Source: Candidatus Undinarchaeales archaeon (GTDB taxonomy: Archaea; SpSt-1190; JASMDC01). Taken from it: 37,446 bases of DNA. Positions 29,285-37,446 of this stretch are shown here, in pieces. Where the stretch lies: positions 1 to 37,446 of the forward strand of contig JASMDC010000033.1 of the NCBI GenBank assembly GCA_030753015.1. Direction: 5' to 3'. Position 1 is the stretch's first letter, and each line of letters opens with the position of its first letter. Under the pieces are notes generated by a model. The model searched no databases. It saw only the letters and a program-made list of their open reading frames with translations, and had not been told where the DNA came from. The translations under genes were made by a program, and so were the position numbers.

Positions 29285-31744
29285 TCACTCCGCGTAGGTT
29301 ATGACCCGTGCGATGGAAACGACGCTGTTGTCCTCGCGAAGGTCGATGACCCGTACACCGCGGGCCTGCCGTCCCTGCTTAGAGACCTTCCCGGCCTCGA
29401 GCTTGATGGTGACCCCTTCGGACGTGATGACGAGGAACTGCTCGTCCTCGGCGAAGAAGCGCATCCCGACGAGGGTGTCCGTGCGCCCGAGCTTGATCGC
29501 GATGATGCCCTTGCCGCCGCGGTGCTGGTGGCGCAGCTGACTGGGTGCGACACGCTTGCCCTTGCCCTCCGTTGTGACGAAGAGGAGGGTTCGCTCCTTG
29601 TCGACCAGGGCCATGGCAACGACCTTGTCGCCCCGGGTGAGCTTCATGCCCCGGACCCCCTGCGATGCGCGGCCCTGGGCACGGACCTCGGTCTCTGGGA
29701 AGCAGATCATCTGGCCGAACTTGCTGGCAAACACGACCTCTTGGTCGCCGTCGGTGAGGCGCACGTCAACGACGTCGTCGCCCTCCACGACATTGATGGC
29801 CCGCAGGCCCTGTCGGCGTGAGCCGTACTCCTTGAGCTCCGTCTTCTTGATGCGGCCCTGGCGGGTGGCGAACACCAGGTGCATCCCCTCCTCCTCGAAG
29901 TCCTTGACCCGTATCATGGCCGAGATGAGCTCGTTCTGGAGCTTGGGGATGACGTTCACCACGGATGTTCCCTTAGCCTGACGCCCCAGCTCGGGAACGC
30001 GGTAGGCCTTATCGAGGAACATCTGGCCGTTCTCGGTAAAGAACACCAGGTAGTCGTGTGTGGAGCATACCAGACATTCGATGACGTAGTCCTCATCCCT
30101 AGTGGTCAGCGAGCCTTTGCCCACACCGCCGCGACCCTGGACACGGAAAGCGTCCACCTTCTGCCGCTTGATATAACCCTGGGATGTGAGAGTGACGACC
30201 ACGTCCTCCTCCGGGATGAGCGCCTCGATGTCGATGTCGTCCAACTCGCCGGGAACGATCTCTGTTCGCCGTTCGTCACCGTACTTCTCCTTGAGCTCGA
30301 TGAGCTCCTTCTTGATGATGGCCAACCGCTTCTTTTCGTCGGCGAGGATGGCCTCGAGCTTCTTGATGCGCTTGCGAAGCTCCTTGGCCTCGTTCTCGAC
30401 CTTCTGCCGCTCCATGCCGGTCAGGCGTGAGAGCTGCATGGCGAGGATGGCGTTGGCCTGGACCTCGGAGAGCTTGTAGCCTTTCATGAGGCCGCTGCGT
30501 GCGGTGTCGACGTCCTTGGCCTTGCGGATGAGGTCGATGACCTTGTCGAGGTTCGCGAGGGCGATGAGCAGGCCCTCAAGGATGTGGAGGCGTGCTTTTG
30601 CCTTCTTGAGCTCGAATTGGCACCGTCGCGTGACCACTTCTAGGCGGTGGTTGATGAAGTGACGGATCATCGCCTTGAGGGGCAGCCGTTTGGGTTCGTT
30701 GTCCACGAGCGCCACCGTGTTGACGCCGAAGGTGCTCTGCATGGCCGTGTGCTTGAACAGCTGGTTCTGGACCACGTCGAGCTGGGCGTCGCGGGAGAGC
30801 TCGATGACGATGCGCATTCCCTGCCTGTCCGACTCGTCACGGATGTTCGAGATGCCGATGATCTTCTTATGGTTGGCGAGCTCGGCCATCTTCTCGATGA
30901 GGCTGGCCTTGTTGACGTAGTAGGGGAGCTCGGTGACGATGATGGCATGGCGGCCCTTGCGGACCTCTTCTACCTGGGTGCGTGCCTTGACGATGATGCG
31001 GCCGCTGCCGTGCTCGTAGGCGTTGCGGATGCCGGCCATACCCACGATGATACCGCCGGTGGGGAAGTCGGGCCCCTTGACGACCTGCATGAGCTCGTCC
31101 AGCTCGGCTTCCGGCTTGTCGATCACCAGCACGCACGCGTTCAGGACCTCGCGCAGGTTGTGCGGCGGGATGTTCGTGGCCATGCCCACAGCGATACCCG
31201 AGGAACCGTTGAGGAGGAGATTGGGAAGGATTGAGGGGAGCACGATAGGCTCTTGGAGGCTCTCGTCGAAGTTGGGACGGAAATCAACCGTCTCCTTGTC
31301 GATGTCCTTGAGCAGCTCAATGGCGACCTTCGTGAGACGTGCCTCAGTATAACGCATGGCGGCGGCCCGGTCGCCGTCGATGGAGCCGAAGTTGCCGTGG
31401 CCGTCCACCAGTAGGTAGCGTAGGGAGAAGTCCTGGGCCATCCGGACCATGGTGTCGTAGACCGCCGTGTCGCCATGCGGGTGGTACTTACCCAGCACCT
31501 CGCCCACCACGCGGGCCGACTTCTTGTGGGCCTTGTTCGGAGTGAGTCCGAGCTCCATCATGGCGTAGAGGACGCGCCGGTGCACGGGCTTGAGCCCGTC
31601 CCGGACATCGGGCAGGGCCCTACCGACGATGACGCTCATGGCATAATCGATGTAGGACTTCTGCATCTCGTCCTCGATCTCGATGTTGAGGGTCTTTGCA
31701 GAGACCGGGGCCGGCTTTTTATTCTCGCTCTTCTTCTTGGCCAT
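29285..31744 (-). CDS. gyrA: DNA gyrase subunit A
   Basis: DNA breakage-reunion subunit of type IIA topoisomerase; with GyrB introduces negative supercoils using ATP. The 819-aa protein has the winged-helix core with [18 protein letters not shown], catalytic Y132 in [10 protein letters not shown], the tower and coiled coil ([24 protein letters not shown]), then the C-terminal beta-pinwheel whose blades show repeated G-x-x-K/R motifs. The GyrA box (QRRGGKG in bacteria), needed for wrapping, reads QGRGGVG at 536-542. Position 93 (GDT) carries Thr where the E. coli fluoroquinolone-target Ser lies. The gene sits 10 bp after gyrB with a GAGGGAG ribosome binding site, so they form an operon. Archaeal gyrase is of bacterial origin. 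Confidence 0.97.
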   Translation of the reverse strand: MAKKKSENKKPAPVSAKTLNIEIEDEMQKSYIDYAMSVIVGRALPDVRDGLKPVHRRVLYAMMELGLTPNKAHKKSARVVGEVLGKYHPHGDTAVYDTMVRMAQDFSLRYLLVDGHGNFGSIDGDRAAAMRYTEARLTKVAIELLKDIDKETVDFRPNFDESLQEPIVLPSILPNLLLNGSSGIAVGMATNIPPHNLREVLNACVLVIDKPEAELDELMQVVKGPDFPTGGIIVGMAGIRNAYEHGSGRIIVKARTQVEEVRKGRHAIIVTELPYYVNKASLIEKMAELANHKKIIGISNIRDESDRQGMRIVIELSRDAQLDVVQNQLFKHTAMQSTFGVNTVALVDNEPKRLPLKAMIRHFINHRLEVVTRRCQFELKKAKARLHILEGLLIALANLDKVIDLIRKAKDVDTARSGLMKGYKLSEVQANAILAMQLSRLTGMERQKVENEAKELRKRIKKLEAILADEKKRLAIIKKELIELKEKYGDERRTEIVPGELDDIDIEALIPEEDVVVTLTSQGYIKRQKVDAFRVQGRGGVGKGSLTTRDEDYVIECLVCSTHDYLVFFTENGQMFLDKAYRVPELGRQAKGTSVVNVIPKLQNELISAMIRVKDFEEEGMHLVFATRQGRIKKTELKEYGSRRQGLRAINVVEGDDVVDVRLTDGDQEVVFASKFGQMICFPETEVRAQGRASQGVRGMKLTRGDKVVAMALVDKERTLLFVTTEGKGKRVAPSQLRHQHRGGKGIIAIKLGRTDTLVGMRFFAEDEQFLVITSEGVTIKLEAGKVSKQGRQARGVRVIDLREDNSVVSIARVITYAE

Positions 31745-31754
31745 GCTCGCTCCC

Positions 31755-33680
<1,926 letters not shown>

Positions 33681-33825
33681 CTAGCCGAAATACGATGTAA
33701 ATGCCGTTTATTATCACTATTTACGTAGTTTCTCACCCGAATTATAGATGTTTTCCGCAGAAGTGTGGGGTGTAGTAGCGAGGTCGTAACAAAAAGTGGT
33801 TTTCTGAGACCGGGAAGGGGGTGGT

Positions 33826-34425
33826 TTACGCCCGTGTTCCCTCGTGAAGCCGGTCCAGATCCGCGATCCCAAGAAGCTCCATAGCGGCGGCTGTGGCTGC
33901 TAGACGGGCTGTCGCACGGGTAGTGCCTGCACCCACGACGACGACGTCATCGTGGCCGGGCTTTCTCCCTTTCAGGATAGCGCGGAGCGTCCGCCGGTTG
34001 AACTGGATGCCCTCGGGCATGACATGACCGCGCCCTGGCTCCGTTATGAACACAGATGCTCCGCTCCCGCCTGCCCTCACGGCAGCATCGTGGAGCGCTA
34101 CAGTGTCCTCCAGCCGATGCCTGGCCCCACGGACCACTACGAGCGCATGACGCCCTGGTGCGGTGATGCCGCGTGCATTGACGAGCACGGGACCGTCGAT
34201 TGCAGCACGTGTGACCGCATGGCCCTCCTCGGAGACCTCGTGACCCGTTGAAAATGGACGTGCGAGGCCCTTGTCGACCAGCCGGGTGAGGAGCTTTCTC
34301 ATGTGCCCGCTCCCAAGCCCCATCTCATCCCCCAGACGTTTTCTCCCCGCGGCCTTGCGGGCAAGAAGATGGAGGGCTAGATACGCGTGGGCGGGGCAAT
34401 CATGGGGAGGGATCCTCGTAGTCAT
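33826..34425 (-). CDS. Winged-helix protein, probably DUF4443-type
   Basis: The 199-aa product opens with a helix-turn-helix of winged type (about residues 12-70: YLALHLLARKAAGRKRLGDEMGLGSGHMRKLLTRLVDKGL). The C-terminal half (HALVVVRGARHRLEDTVALHDAAVRAGGSGASVFITEPGRGHVMPEG) resembles the DUF4443 domain that follows such HTHs in archaea, thought to sense a small molecule; this assignment is from memory of the pattern. It ends GTTRATARLAATAAAMELLGI. It lies 14 bp after the His/Asp-rich membrane protein gene on the same strand, so the two may form an operon. Confidence 0.68.
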   Translation of the reverse strand: MTTRIPPHDCPAHAYLALHLLARKAAGRKRLGDEMGLGSGHMRKLLTRLVDKGLARPFSTGHEVSEEGHAVTRAAIDGPVLVNARGITAPGRHALVVVRGARHRLEDTVALHDAAVRAGGSGASVFITEPGRGHVMPEGIQFNRRTLRAILKGRKPGHDDVVVVGAGTTRATARLAATAAAMELLGIADLDRLHEGTRA

Positions 34426-34438
34426 CGTATAAGGCCCC

Positions 34439-34954
34439 CTATAATAGTACGGCGTAGGAGAGCGCCCCTGCTGCCGCTATGGCATAGCCAAGGAAGCCGC
34501 CGAGGTCGTACCCGTCCTTACCATCATGGTCATGGTCCTTCTCGTAGCCACGGTCATCATCATCATCGTGGTGGTGATCGTCGTCGTAGTCTTCCTTTTT
34601 CCCCTTCCGCTCGGCTGAAGGGTGGGCGCGCTTGCCCGCAGGGTCCTCGTCCTTCTTCGCGGACCCTTTCTTCTTCTTCTCCTTGCCCTTCGTTGCCTTG
34701 CTGCCGCCGAAGAAGTGTTTGTCGAGGGAATCACCGACCTCCTCGTTGTACTTCTTCTTCCCCTGCTCCTTGAGCACGTATGCGGAGTAGCCTACGTGGT
34801 ACCCAAGACCGGTGGTGATTACGTAGGCGCCCTTGATGGTGGGGAGGGCGGCCTCGAGAAGAGGCGTCGCATGGATGCCGACGAGCATACCTAGAGTGCT
34901 GTACAGGGTCCGCTCCCAGTACACCCCTAGATCCTCGGTGAAGTACTCCGACAT
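34439..34954 (-). CDS. Membrane protein with His/Asp-rich cytoplasmic or loop segment
   Basis: The 171-aa product has a first part with hydrophobic helices (TLYSTLGMLVGIHATPLL; GAYVITTGLGYHVGYSAYVL), a highly charged middle of about 80 residues (KGKEKKKKGSAKKDEDP followed by DYDDDHHHDDDDDRGYEKDHDHDG), and a C-terminal helix (GGFLGYAIAAAGALSYAVLL). The His/Asp run could bind divalent metals; this is inference from composition, since such low-complexity loops occur in metal transporters. ATG 34954 with GGTGA 5 nt upstream is preferred over GTG 34963. No family is recognised. Confidence 0.65.
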   Translation of the reverse strand: MSEYFTEDLGVYWERTLYSTLGMLVGIHATPLLEAALPTIKGAYVITTGLGYHVGYSAYVLKEQGKKKYNEEVGDSLDKHFFGGSKATKGKEKKKKGSAKKDEDPAGKRAHPSAERKGKKEDYDDDHHHDDDDDRGYEKDHDHDGKDGYDLGGFLGYAIAAAGALSYAVLL

Positions 34955-34963
34955 CTTTTTCAC

Positions 34964-35244
34964 CCGTTCTTCTGGGCCGGTTCATCCCGCAATGTTTAAA
35001 TGTATTTCGTATTTTATGGGCGCGGCCCCCATTAACGACGTATCCGGGGCTTAAGTGGCGATAAAACGGATATTCCTGCGTTTATTCAATCATTGGACGA
35101 ATATTGCTGGCCATAGGCTCAGTCTAGAAAGCATCTTCCTGTACGCCAACTACGTTCTGTCCTCCGACCTCGGGTCAGAGCTCCAGCTCCTTCCAGTGAA
35201 ATGGTGGCATACGACCCCCTATTGCATGAACGTCGGCTCCGGTC
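34964..35244. other. Intergenic region downstream of the aldolase gene
   Basis: Contains a TATTTAAATG box near 34995-35004 (minus-strand promoter of the gene at 34439-34954) and a possible 66-codon plus-strand frame from GTG 35055 that overlaps the end of the aldolase gene and has no recognisable features. I do not call it a gene. Confidence 0.4.
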
Positions 35245-36375
35245 TCAGAGCTTGATCTTGTCGGTCATGCCGACAGAATCGAAGGCCTTGAAGAACATGG
35301 CGGCGCCGAAGTAGGCGCGTGCCTCCAGGGCCTTGAGCGTCTCCGGACCTACTGCGTAGATCTCGTCGTAGAACTGCTTGATGGCGTTCTTCGAATAGGT
35401 GCCGAAGATCTCGACATCGCGGGTCTTACCCTTCTTGGCGGCGTCCTCGCGGTAGGTGTCCAGCGTCCACTCATAGATGCGCTGGTAGAGCTCGGGTTCG
35501 AAGATCTCGAAGGTCTCCCATACGATGTTCATCCAGAAAGTACCCACGTTGCCCTTGAGGATGTGGCCCTTGGGGAACGTGGTGTTGATGAGCCGCAGCG
35601 GCGTTCCTGTGATGCCGTGCTGAGCGACCTTCACGTTCATGGGGGCTATGGCCTGGGCGATGTCCACCGTGCGGGGGATGTTGATGGTCACCTGCTCGAT
35701 GGGATTGCCGTTCTTGTCGAAGATGTTGCCGTGGCTCGAACCGTTGGCGATGGCCAGGAGGTCGGGCTCGACGCCGTTCTCCTTCAGGGCCTTGATATAG
35801 GTGGACGCCTCGTCCGCGGTGGTGAGCACAAGACCGCTGGTGTCCTTCTTACCTACCTCGCCTACCTCGCACTCGAGGCCGAAGTCCTTGGAGCCGTAGT
35901 GGTCAGCGATGTAGTGTGCCAGCTCAGTGGTCACGTTGATGTTCTTCGCCAGCTCCTCGCGGGTGGTCTTCCCGCTGTGGTCGAAGAGGTAGGACGCGTC
36001 GATTGCAAAGGACGTGAACCCGGCGTCGATCTGGCCTTTGATGAGCTTCTTCGTGGAAGCGATGTCGTCGGCGTCACCCTTCTTGAGGGTGATGTGGTCG
36101 GCGTGGAGGGCCCAGTAAGGCCATCCGATCTCGTCGGCTATCGACATGACGGCCTTCGCGTACGACTCGGGTGTATGGCCGGTGTACCCGCCCTCGAGGT
36201 TGCACTCGCTGCGGGCCAGCTCGAAGATGATGGGTGCCTTGAGGTCCTTGGCAGCGCGCAGGATGCCGCGCACGACGCCAGGCACGACGCGGGTGTTGGC
36301 GGCCATGATGATGGCCTTCTCGTTGATCAGGGATTGGATGATGCGGTTTCCGGGCTTGGGCGGGTTGGTCGCCAT
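35245..36375 (-). CDS. fba: Class II (zinc-dependent) fructose/tagatose-bisphosphate aldolase
   Basis: Reversible aldol cleavage of fructose 1,6-bisphosphate (or tagatose isomer) in the central pathway. The 376-aa protein has ALHADHI (H91-A-D93-H94: catalytic Asp and zinc His), the conserved ECEVGEVGKKDTS, IANGSSHGN with a zinc-ligand His, and VAQHGITGTP, equivalent to the HGGSG phosphate-binding loop. Start ATG 36375 is preferred over the ATG three codons upstream because AGGAG lies 9 nt before it and a TATA-like GTTAAAAATA is further upstream, giving a leader of about 20 nt. With pgk in the same window it fits a gluconeogenic/glycolytic gene set. Fructose versus tagatose preference cannot be told here. 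Confidence 0.88.
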   Translation of the reverse strand: MATNPPKPGNRIIQSLINEKAIIMAANTRVVPGVVRGILRAAKDLKAPIIFELARSECNLEGGYTGHTPESYAKAVMSIADEIGWPYWALHADHITLKKGDADDIASTKKLIKGQIDAGFTSFAIDASYLFDHSGKTTREELAKNINVTTELAHYIADHYGSKDFGLECEVGEVGKKDTSGLVLTTADEASTYIKALKENGVEPDLLAIANGSSHGNIFDKNGNPIEQVTINIPRTVDIAQAIAPMNVKVAQHGITGTPLRLINTTFPKGHILKGNVGTFWMNIVWETFEIFEPELYQRIYEWTLDTYREDAAKKGKTRDVEIFGTYSKNAIKQFYDEIYAVGPETLKALEARAYFGAAMFFKAFDSVGMTDKIKL

Positions 36376-36416
36376 GGGATTCATCTCCTATTTGCTATCT
36401 ACCGCTCAACGAGCGA

Positions 36417-36427
36417 GTATTTTTAAC
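36417..36427 (-). promoter_or_regulatory. TATA-like box of the aldolase gene
   Basis: Minus-strand GTTAAAAATAC, about 47 nt upstream of ATG 36375, consistent with a leadered mRNA that uses the AGGAG ribosome binding site at about 36385-36389. Confidence 0.5.
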
Positions 36428-36444
36428 TTTTTTTACTTCGGCGG

Positions 36445-36476
36445 GAAGCCCCTTGCGTCAGCTAGGGGTAGTTCAC
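36445..36476 (+). mobile_element. Lone IS200/IS605-like right-end hairpin
   Basis: GAAGCCCCT...AGGGGTAGTTCAC: a hairpin of stem CCCCT/AGGGG with an inner GC-GTCA-GC tip, followed by TAGTTCAC. This closely resembles the right ends of IS200/IS605-family TnpB transposons, where GAAGCCCC-hairpin-GGGG-TAGTTCAC forms the element end and the 3' part of the omega RNA. No tnpA or tnpB reading frame lies nearby, so it is a solo end or relic. The assignment rests on motif memory, not a search. Confidence 0.42.
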
Positions 36477-36569
36477 TTGCATCGGTCGATGCGCACATCG
36501 ATTACAGGCGTTAGCGGCATGCATAAAAAGATTGTATGTCTAACAACTATCAATAAAGGGGGAGGTATT

Positions 36570-37446
36570 GTGCGAGGACGCAGAACGCTCGTCGGATTAT
36601 TCATCCTGCTTCTCGTCCTTTCGGCCGCTGACAGCGGTGCCACACGGACGACGGGATCCATCGTGAAGACGATGGACGGTGCCACGGAGGTGTACCATGC
36701 CGACTGCGGGAACACGGAGGCCCGACTGCGGGTGCATAAAGGCCAGTCGTGCACCGGTGATTTCACGGTCTCTTTCGTGGACTATGGCGTCGCCTCGAAC
36801 GGCGACGACGACACCGATCCTTCTACGGGAACGAGCCCTGTCTGGAGAATGGTCTTCAAGCGTTGGCGGTCTTGGGCATGCACGTTCTCGACCTGCTATT
36901 CGACGCACAATTGTGATCCGGGCGATGAGCCCGACGCCCAGGTCACCTTCGACCAGGATGTCGTGACGGTCGTCATGACCCCTCAGGTCTTTGGGAAGGA
37001 CACAACGTATGATCCGCTCCCGGGGCTCATTCATTCCACGACCTTCCGCCTCACGTCCGACTGCCGTCTGGGTATCCAGTCCACGTTCGAGGCAACCGGC
37101 ACCATGCCTGACCGGAGCATGGGTGTCGAGCTGTCAGCACAGAATCCTTCCAACTGGGGGGACGATGCTCAGGACGGTGCGTACGCCCATATCGATGGTT
37201 CGTTCCAGAGCGAGCTGCGGCCTGCCTCATCGAACACGTACGCGGACTACTCCCTCGAGGAAGCGGGGCAGTCCGCAGGCCTCTGCAATGCAGAGTCCAC
37301 GAGCGGTCTCTGCACACATGTCACGACGACGACCGGGTACTCTTCGAGCTCGACCGGTCATGTAGGTGTCAATATGAAGGAGGCCTGGGACTCGGGAGCA
37401 GCTTTCTTGAGAGCGTGCAATGAAGGCGGTTGTTCTTCGAGCTACT
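36570..37446 (+). CDS. Secreted Cys-containing protein, 3' end beyond the window
   Basis: The frame starts at GTG 36570, preceded by GGAGGT (36561-36566), and stays open to the end of the window. The first residues (RGRRTLVGLFILLLVLSAADS) are a signal peptide. The mature part so far (about 270 residues) is Ser/Thr/Asp-rich with at least ten Cys residues (for example YHADCGN, GQSCTGD, WACTFSTCYS, NCDPGDE, SDCRLG, GLCNAES, GLCTHV, RACNEGGCSSS), suggesting a disulfide-stabilised extracellular protein. A TATA-like CATAAAAAG at about 36521-36529 lies 44 nt upstream, so this mRNA has a leader and Shine-Dalgarno site. No family is recognised; true length unknown. Confidence 0.72.
   Translation, partial: MRGRRTLVGLFILLLVLSAADSGATRTTGSIVKTMDGATEVYHADCGNTEARLRVHKGQSCTGDFTVSFVDYGVASNGDDDTDPSTGTSPVWRMVFKRWRSWACTFSTCYSTHNCDPGDEPDAQVTFDQDVVTVVMTPQVFGKDTTYDPLPGLIHSTTFRLTSDCRLGIQSTFEATGTMPDRSMGVELSAQNPSNWGDDAQDGAYAHIDGSFQSELRPASSNTYADYSLEEAGQSAGLCNAESTSGLCTHVTTTTGYSSSSTGHVGVNMKEAWDSGAAFLRACNEGGCSSSY

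Noticed and set aside
35055..35255. 66-codon frame starting at GTG 35055
   Set aside because: No ribosome binding site or family resemblance and it overlaps the end of the aldolase gene; left as intergenic.

Overview
The window is archaeal chromosomal DNA. The signs are a TATA-binding protein gene, a frameshifted gene of the glycerol-1-phosphate dehydrogenase type, a GAN/RecJ-like DHH nuclease, NreA, a Dph6 diphthamide ligase, tRNA genes without encoded CCA, and TATA-like boxes about 26-30 nt upstream of most start codons, which implies mostly leaderless transcripts. Internal operon genes instead carry GGTGAT- or GGAG-type ribosome binding sites. Bacterial-type gyrA/gyrB, phosphoglycerate kinase and class II aldolase genes suggest a lineage on the euryarchaeal side, possibly Thermoplasmatota-like. 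The exact taxon cannot be fixed from the sequence alone.

Layout. Positions 1-4270 are AT-rich, gene-poor and mobile. They hold a TBP gene with a TTG start, a 358-bp element with 20-bp perfect inverted repeats and no ORF (MITE-like), and a complete 2,049-bp IS1634-type element with 14-bp perfect terminal repeats and a 6-bp target duplication. The IS has split a roughly 101-codon membrane-protein gene. A cluster of TATCCGACA-like half-sites follows. From about 4270 onward the DNA is GC-rich and tightly packed.

4270-13100: G1PDH-like pseudogene (one-base frameshift), a membrane protein, two tandem DHH phosphoesterases, an unknown helical protein, a small CxxC protein, an M20 peptidase, a HAD-like protein whose initiator Met sits where the catalytic Asp should be, the GAN-like nuclease, tRNA-Leu and tRNA-Thr.

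13100-19400: small membrane and unknown proteins; a Dph6 + glutamine amidotransferase operon; a lipoprotein with a duplicated CxDCYC domain; an exported protein resembling the soluble C-terminal domain of the oligosaccharyltransferase STT3/AglB (WWDYG) without its multi-pass membrane part; NreA followed by an SplB-like radical SAM protein.

19400-29240: GH31 alpha-glucosidase, a 54-aa Cys protein, PGK, two small membrane proteins, a large multi-PAS/GAF sensor without a kinase domain, a short acidic coiled-coil protein, and two tandem paralogous single-pass proteins with Cys-rich ectodomains.

29280-37446: gyrB-gyrA operon, a winged-helix protein, a His/Asp-rich membrane protein, class II aldolase, a lone IS200/IS605-like right-end hairpin, and the start of a secreted Cys-containing protein that runs off the window.

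No CRISPR array, defence island or complete unfamiliar multi-gene system was recognised. The best candidates for undescribed biology are the stand-alone STT3-C-like protein and its neighbouring CxDCYC lipoprotein, which share a near-identical promoter; the Dph6-amidotransferase pair; the output-less PAS/GAF sensor; and the paired Cys-rich membrane proteins.
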